Source: Rhinopithecus roxellana (Eukaryota > Chordata > Mammalia > Primates > Cercopithecidae). Taken from it: a stretch of 64,000 nucleotides of DNA. The stretch lies in assembly GCF_007565055.1 (NCBI RefSeq), contig NC_044564.1:81054563-81118562 (forward strand), given 5' to 3'. Under the pieces are notes generated by a model. It saw only the letters and a list, made by a program, of their open reading frames with translations. It was not told the origin of the DNA and ran no database searches. Positions 59,121 to 64,000 of the stretch are shown in pieces; the first letter of the stretch is position 1; each line of letters opens with the position of its first letter. The position numbers and the translations under genes were made by a program.

Positions 59121-59444
59121 CATTCAAGTATTCTTTCCAATTCAATACTTCCTGAATTTATGAATCATGGTGTTTACTGACAAATTCCTTCTTTGCAGCT
59201 GTAATTAAAATTTTTGGATTTGTAAATGAACATTTTAAGTTGCCATTTTTTTTTTGCAATGCCCCAACTGGACAATATGATTAAATTCATGTAAATGTAT
59301 AAACTACATGGATAAACTATTAAATTACATAACTCATACTTCATTCCAGAATAAAGTTTCCATCCAATGCACTGTTTTTACCTAAATACTAATTATTAAA
59401 AAAGACAGAAGTCCTAATTTTAAATAGATAATTCAGTCAGTCCT

Positions 59445-59822
59445 TCTGCAATGAACTGAATTGTGTCTCCTCCAAATTTATATGTGAAGCCCTAACCTCC
59501 AATTTTACTGTATTTAGAGAAAGGGCTTGTGAGGGCATGATAAAGATTAAATGAGGTTGTGATGGTGAGGCCGTAATTCTACAGGGCTTGTGCCCTTATG
59601 AGAAAAGGAAGAAACACCAGAGTTCTCTCTCCTCATCCTTTGATGACACAGTGAGAAGGTGGCTTTCTGTAAGCCAGGAAGAGAGCCCTCATCAGAAACC
59701 AAATCAGCAGGCACCTTAATCTTGGACTAGCCAGCCTCTGGAAATGCGACGGAATAAATTTCTGTTTTTTAAACCACTCAGTCTATGGTATTTTGTGATG
59801 GCAGGATGAGCTAACTAAGGCA
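59445..59822 (+). repeat. MaLR (MLT1-like) solo LTR
   Basis: Full forward layout: 'tgaactgaattgtgtctcctccaaatttatatgtgaagccctaacc' start, 'tatttagagaaagggc', 'gatgacacagtgagaagg', 'aatcttggactagccagcctctgg', 'ggaataaatttctgttttttaaacc' and 'gtattttgtgatggcagg' end. Best preserved of the three MaLR LTRs. Confidence 0.9.
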
Positions 59823-60144
59823 CTTTCCTTTAATTTTTTCATTTGAAACATTATGAGGCCTCAGTTTTCTTTTTCTCATTAATTGAATAATTAAACTTCC
59901 ATTTCATTGTTTATAGTCCTTGTAGTTTTCTATTCGTGCTAATAAAATGAATTTAGTCACGAAGAGTATACATTCTACGTCCTTTTTTCTTCTTTATCCC
60001 CAATTCTGAAGAGTTATCATGTTCAGTTACTCTATTTGCCTACCTGCTAAATTTTCTTTCTTCCCTCTCTCTTAATTTTTCTTCCTTACTTCCCTAATTC
60101 AGATCCCTTTGCTACGTTATGGTTTCCTAATTGGACTCTCTCAA
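59823..60144. other. Unannotated sequence
   Basis: T-rich, nothing recognised. Confidence 0.4.
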
Positions 60145-60960
60145 CAGCCCCCAATTTTTGCTTCAAAATGACCCTACAATGACCTTCTTCACATCTACAT
60201 TTTTTGGTTAAAATTTTTCAATGGTTCCTGGACACCCATAAGATAACAATCTCAAACTTCTGCACAGATCTTCAGATCCTTCATGATCAGCCCTTTGCTT
60301 ATCTTTGTTTATGTTGTTGCCTTTCTTTGGAATATTTTCCTACAGTTGTTTACACACCAAACTGTTCCATATCCCTCAAATAATAATATCAAACACTTAA
60401 TGCTATGTGTTAGACATTGTCTTACATATTTTATGTGTATCTATCTATGCATTTAATCCTACAAAACTCATGAGGGGTTTTGTAATAACTATTCTTACAA
60501 TGATTGTGTAACTATTCTTATAACTAATGTATTCCTATTTTTATCTGAGTTTCTTTAATTCAGAGTACTGAGTGTCATAAGGATTAGTAAGTTGGCCCAT
60601 CACACAGCTAGTAAGTGGTAGAGCTGAGAATCTAACCTAAGCTGTCAAGAACCAGAATATAGGCTTTTCTAACCTTAAAGCATACTGCCTCTCTGAATAC
60701 AAATGTCATTCATTTACTTTGTGAAGTCTTCTCTAAATTTACCAGAAAATCTCTGATGATTTTTCTTTTGTGCCTCACTGCACATTAATCTACTTTATTA
60801 GTTAACTTGTTCCAGTTTCAGGTTATTTTATTCTTCTTCACTTAACTGAAAACGACTCATTTAAAGCAGAGACCACAAATTTTACCATTTTATCCTTGTA
60901 GCAGTGCTTAATACATGGTCAATATTTAATAAGCCAATTATAAATAAGATCATTTTAACA
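60145..60960 (+). repeat. L2 LINE 3' region, split by MIR
   Basis: Left part at 60145-60375 ('ccctacaatgaccttcttcacatc', 'gatcagccctttgcttatctttg', 'ggaatattttcctacag') and right part at 60695-60960 ('gtgaagtcttctctaaatttacc', 'aaagcagagaccacaaattttacc', 'gcagtgcttaatacatggtcaatatttaataag') are consecutive L2 segments in forward order. Confidence 0.75.
60380..60692 (-). repeat. MIR SINE inserted in L2
   Basis: 'aaacacttaatgctatgtgttagacattg', 'gcatttaatcctacaaaactcatgagggg', 'ggcccatcacacagctagtaagtggtagagctgagaatctaacc' are MIR in reverse. A block of about 70 bases ('taataactattcttacaatg...') with an internal 'aactattcttaca/ataa' repeat separates the tail from the core. Confidence 0.85.
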
Positions 60961-63224
60961 TTTTGCAGAGATCTTAAAATATTTTATTTTCTTTGAAAAA
61001 AGGAATCAACTCTTGAAATGATTATATAATTTATTATCTTTAACTATTTTGATTGTGTAACTTTCAAGGAAATAATACAATAACAGAATCAACTATGTTA
61101 ATAATTTTTTTAGCAATTATAATCTATCCTTAGAATTAAACAAAATATTTTTCTATTTATAAAATATTTTTAGAAGGATGACATATTTTTCTTATTTTGA
61201 AAATATTCACGCATCTCCTAAAATAAAACTATGAGCTGCAGTAAGAAGTCATCATTTTAAAAATTAGCTATTTTTGGCATTACATATGGCTTGAAAATTG
61301 ATATAATAATTAAAGTTTAAACAATTGAAAAAGGAGGTTTTTTTATTCAAACAAGCTAATTATATTCCAGTTTATTAACCATGAGTCTAAACAATAAAAT
61401 ACGACACCACTGAAATCCACATGAACTGCCACCACCATATAGAGAACCATTATCACAGTTGGGGTTATTGAAATCATAAAACACAGTACGCTTTACCAAT
61501 ATCAGGTCCAGGTCTGATTCCACACCATTATATTTCTGTCTTTTTTCAATATAAACAATTGTCCATTCATCTTTATTGAATCCTATCTAAAGAGTCATTG
61601 TCAATTCAAGTTTGTAATGAGAATTCTGCCTGTATACTTGTAAATTATAGGAGAACTAAAGTGTTTGAAAGGCTTTTCATACACCTACAGATATTTCCTC
61701 TTTATTGAAGAAGAGAGGTAATCAAGAGTCTCTGTCATGTATACTTATGTAGCAACACATATAAAATGAAAGCAAATTTAAGCAAAATTAAGTAAAATGA
61801 GGGTAGTTTCAAAGTTTAGGGAATAACTTTTACCTCGGTTGGTGAAACTTAGATCACAGTAAGCCATGAGATAATGTCTCACTACTCTGTAGTCAGTCCT
61901 GAAACCTAATCCCTCAATCTTTCTCTGTAAAACGGAAAATTCATGTTTCCCTGAACTTATGTTTATGAACAAACAGTCATGATGAGCATAAGATATATTT
62001 CATTGAGTTAGTGTACTGGAACATCAAAATATTTTACAAATCAACTAGAGCTAAGTTGACATTTTAGTTACTTCCTCAGGCGTTTTATAATTTTTATAAT
62101 TTCATCTCCAGTATAGTCCCTAGGTTAGCACATCATAATCTGTAATAAGGTTATTGAGATTGGATTTATAATGTAATTCAATAAAACAAAGTACGGCCCC
62201 TTCAACCAGCCTGTGAAATACAAAATAAGGTAATACAGAATGGTTTTTACTTGAATTTAACACCTAAAGAGTCTGAGATTGTGAAGATTAAAAGTAACAA
62301 GCTTGTGCTCATGTACATGGTTGGAAAAATTGAGTTTTACACAAACTTAGTGAAAATGTAAAAAAATTGTTAATATGATATTTTATTAAATTTTTATTTT
62401 TATTTTATGAATTACTTCATGACATCCTAATTTCGCTTCTCTAAATTCTAAACTATAGAGACTTTTAATCTATGTGACGTCATAGTCAACTATTATAGGC
62501 TATAATGTTTACTATATCAATGCAGTATATGGTCACAAATTCATTTAAACAAAACAAGCAAGAATTCTGGTGGTGAAGACATTAAAAACTGCTAAATGTC
62601 ACAAATAGTGAAACAGTCCTCTTTTATGTAGCAGGTTGTAAAGGAATGTTAGTCTATTTGTTACCTGATTAGAGCCTTCAGATGTCATAGAATGCCTGGA
62701 TCTTCCAATCCTGGCTAAGGCTTAAGGATGATTGAAACAAAATTATATGTAATTATGTTCTGAATTATACCATTTACGGCAGTCCCAAGGCCCCTTGTAT
62801 TTTGTGGTAAGTGTATTTTAGTGAATTTCTTAGAGTGGAATTACAGACTACTTTATTGCCATGGAGGAAGTGGTTTCAAGTTTTAAAAGTTCTGCAACCA
62901 AATATATGTGAATTAATTTGGAGTTTAACTGATGCTATGTTCTTGATACCCAAATATTTGTCCTGAGGAAAGTTTTATAGTAAGGAGTGAAACTAAAGTT
63001 TAAAAAAGAACAACTAATGCTAATAGGGATTTTAAACTTTTTTTTAAAGGTTTTTGTCATTTCTCCATAGTCCTTATGAGCTCAAGACTTATTTCTGCGG
63101 GTCCAGGCTTCTCCGTAATGTAGAAAAAAGTAATTTCTAAGAGTCCTTGCTATGCACGGAAAGGGAGATTTACTATCTTAGCCACTGCATTCTTTAATTA
63201 AGTGTTGTCTTTGGCTTAAAGGAA
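60961..63224. other. Unannotated AT-rich stretch
   Basis: About 2.3 kb with no repeat family or exon recognised. Confidence 0.4.
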
Positions 63225-63720
63225 TTATTATTTTTCTAAATTTATTTTTTTGTATGTATTTAAGGTGTACAACATGGTTGTGTAATATACATAATCATGG
63301 TAAGATAATTACTACAGTTAAACAAATTAACATATCTGTCACTTTCCATAGTTACCTTTTGTATGTGTGTGGTAAGAGCACCAAAAATCTACTCTGGAAA
63401 TTTTCTGTATTCAACACAATATTATCAACTATAATGTTCATGCCATGCCTTAGATCTCTAGACTTACGCATTCTACATATCTACAAGTGTGTACCTTTTG
63501 ATCTACTCCTAATTTCCTCCCTCTTCCTGCTCCTCGTAAATGAAGGAGATACTGCCATTTGCAACTACATGGATGAACCTGGAAGACATTATGGAAGGTG
63601 AAATTACTCAAATGTAGAAAGGAAAAACTGCATAAAATCACTTATATGTGGAATCTATAAAAAGCCACTACATTCTTGGAGTGAATACAGAGGCAGTCAT
63701 ATGGGAAGGGAATATAAGTA
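63225..63720 (-). repeat. 5'-inverted (twin-primed) L1 3' end
   Basis: Left part, 63225-63535, is reverse-oriented L1 3' end: a T-rich decayed tail, then 'taaggtgtacaacatgg', 'caaattaacatatctgtcac', 'gagcaccaaaaatctactc', 'tagatctctagacttacgcattc'. Right part, 63536-63720, is forward-oriented L1 from just upstream in the element: 'gatactgccatttgcaactacatggatgaacctggaagacattatgg', 'cacttatatgtggaatctataaaaag'. The 115-codon frame crossing the junction is not a gene. Confidence 0.85.
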
Positions 63721-63822
63721 GTGAGCTGCCTTATGGAGTTTGAAAACTCATGTTTTACTCATTAAGGATGATACAACCAAGATGATGATGTAAAATAGCT
63801 CTGGTATTCTAGGAATTACATC

Positions 63823-63877
<55 letters not shown>

Positions 63878-63886
63878 GTCTGTCTA
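63823..63886. repeat. Tetranucleotide STR [TCTA]13[TCTG]2[TCTA]1
   Basis: Thirteen uninterrupted TCTA units (63823-63874), then two TCTG and one TCTA. Long pure arrays of this type are usually highly polymorphic in humans. Confidence 0.97.
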
Positions 63887-64000
63887 TTTTTTTAACATAA
63901 TGTATTTTACCTTCTCGTTTTATGTTTATTTTAATCAGGAACTTTAGCATAAGTCAATAATTCATGGGTAAGAAACACTATGAAAACTCAACCTGAAATT

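Noticed and set aside
1..64000. tRNA, rRNA or snRNA genes
   Set aside because: No intact cloverleaf-like sequence, U-snRNA core or rRNA segment was noticed on either strand. Pol III boxes seen belong to Alu and MIR.

Overview
The window is primate, almost certainly human, nuclear genomic DNA. It is AT-rich and single-copy-like, and it is densely seeded with Alu elements of several ages (at least one AluY-like), MIR, L2, L3/CR1, old L1M-type LINE-1 fragments, MaLR (MLT1-type) solo LTRs and simple repeats. Nothing prokaryotic, phage-like or CRISPR-like is present. No protein-coding gene can be supported. The longer open frames are Alu-derived, lie in simple repeats, or (inside the CpG island) begin at GTG/TTG with no usable ATG.

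Layout. About 1-34.4 kb is an ordinary intergenic or intronic expanse of nested repeats. It holds L1 remnants on the minus strand at about 17.7-18.6, 23.6-24.4, 27.8-28.7 and 28.7-29.6 kb, and two long unbroken purine/pyrimidine tracts at 10.0 and 32.6 kb. From about 34.7 to 38.2 kb the composition changes sharply. A 78-nt pyrimidine tract is followed by a CpG island (cores about 35.28-35.74 and 36.58-36.86 kb) with GC boxes, a G-quadruplex motif and an alternating purine/pyrimidine GC/AC stretch. This is the only convincing regulatory locus. Strong consensus 5' splice sites face outwards on both strands (minus: 36104 and 35699; plus: 38203), so it is best read as a promoter for one or two transcripts with non-coding first exons. 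I cannot name the gene. About 38.2-64 kb returns to AT-rich repeat-laden sequence: MLT1 LTRs at 41.2, 44.0 and 59.4 kb, a class I-like ERV solo LTR at 52.5 kb split by an Alu, an L3/CR1 reverse-transcriptase fossil at 51.4 kb, and a tetranucleotide STR at 63.8 kb.

The less routine structures are: a young-looking inverted repeat with about 190-210 bp arms at 45.68/47.44 kb; a 5'-inverted (twin-primed) L1 at 63.2-63.7 kb; a three-copy minisatellite at 44.93-45.09 kb; a perfect 16-bp inverted repeat just beyond the CpG island; and the L3 fossil sitting directly after a strong 3' splice-site-like sequence. No undescribed gene system was found, and the sequence gives no honest basis for claiming one. 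Repeat family names are from recognition of consensus features by eye; borders are good to roughly 5-30 bases unless target-site duplications fix them.
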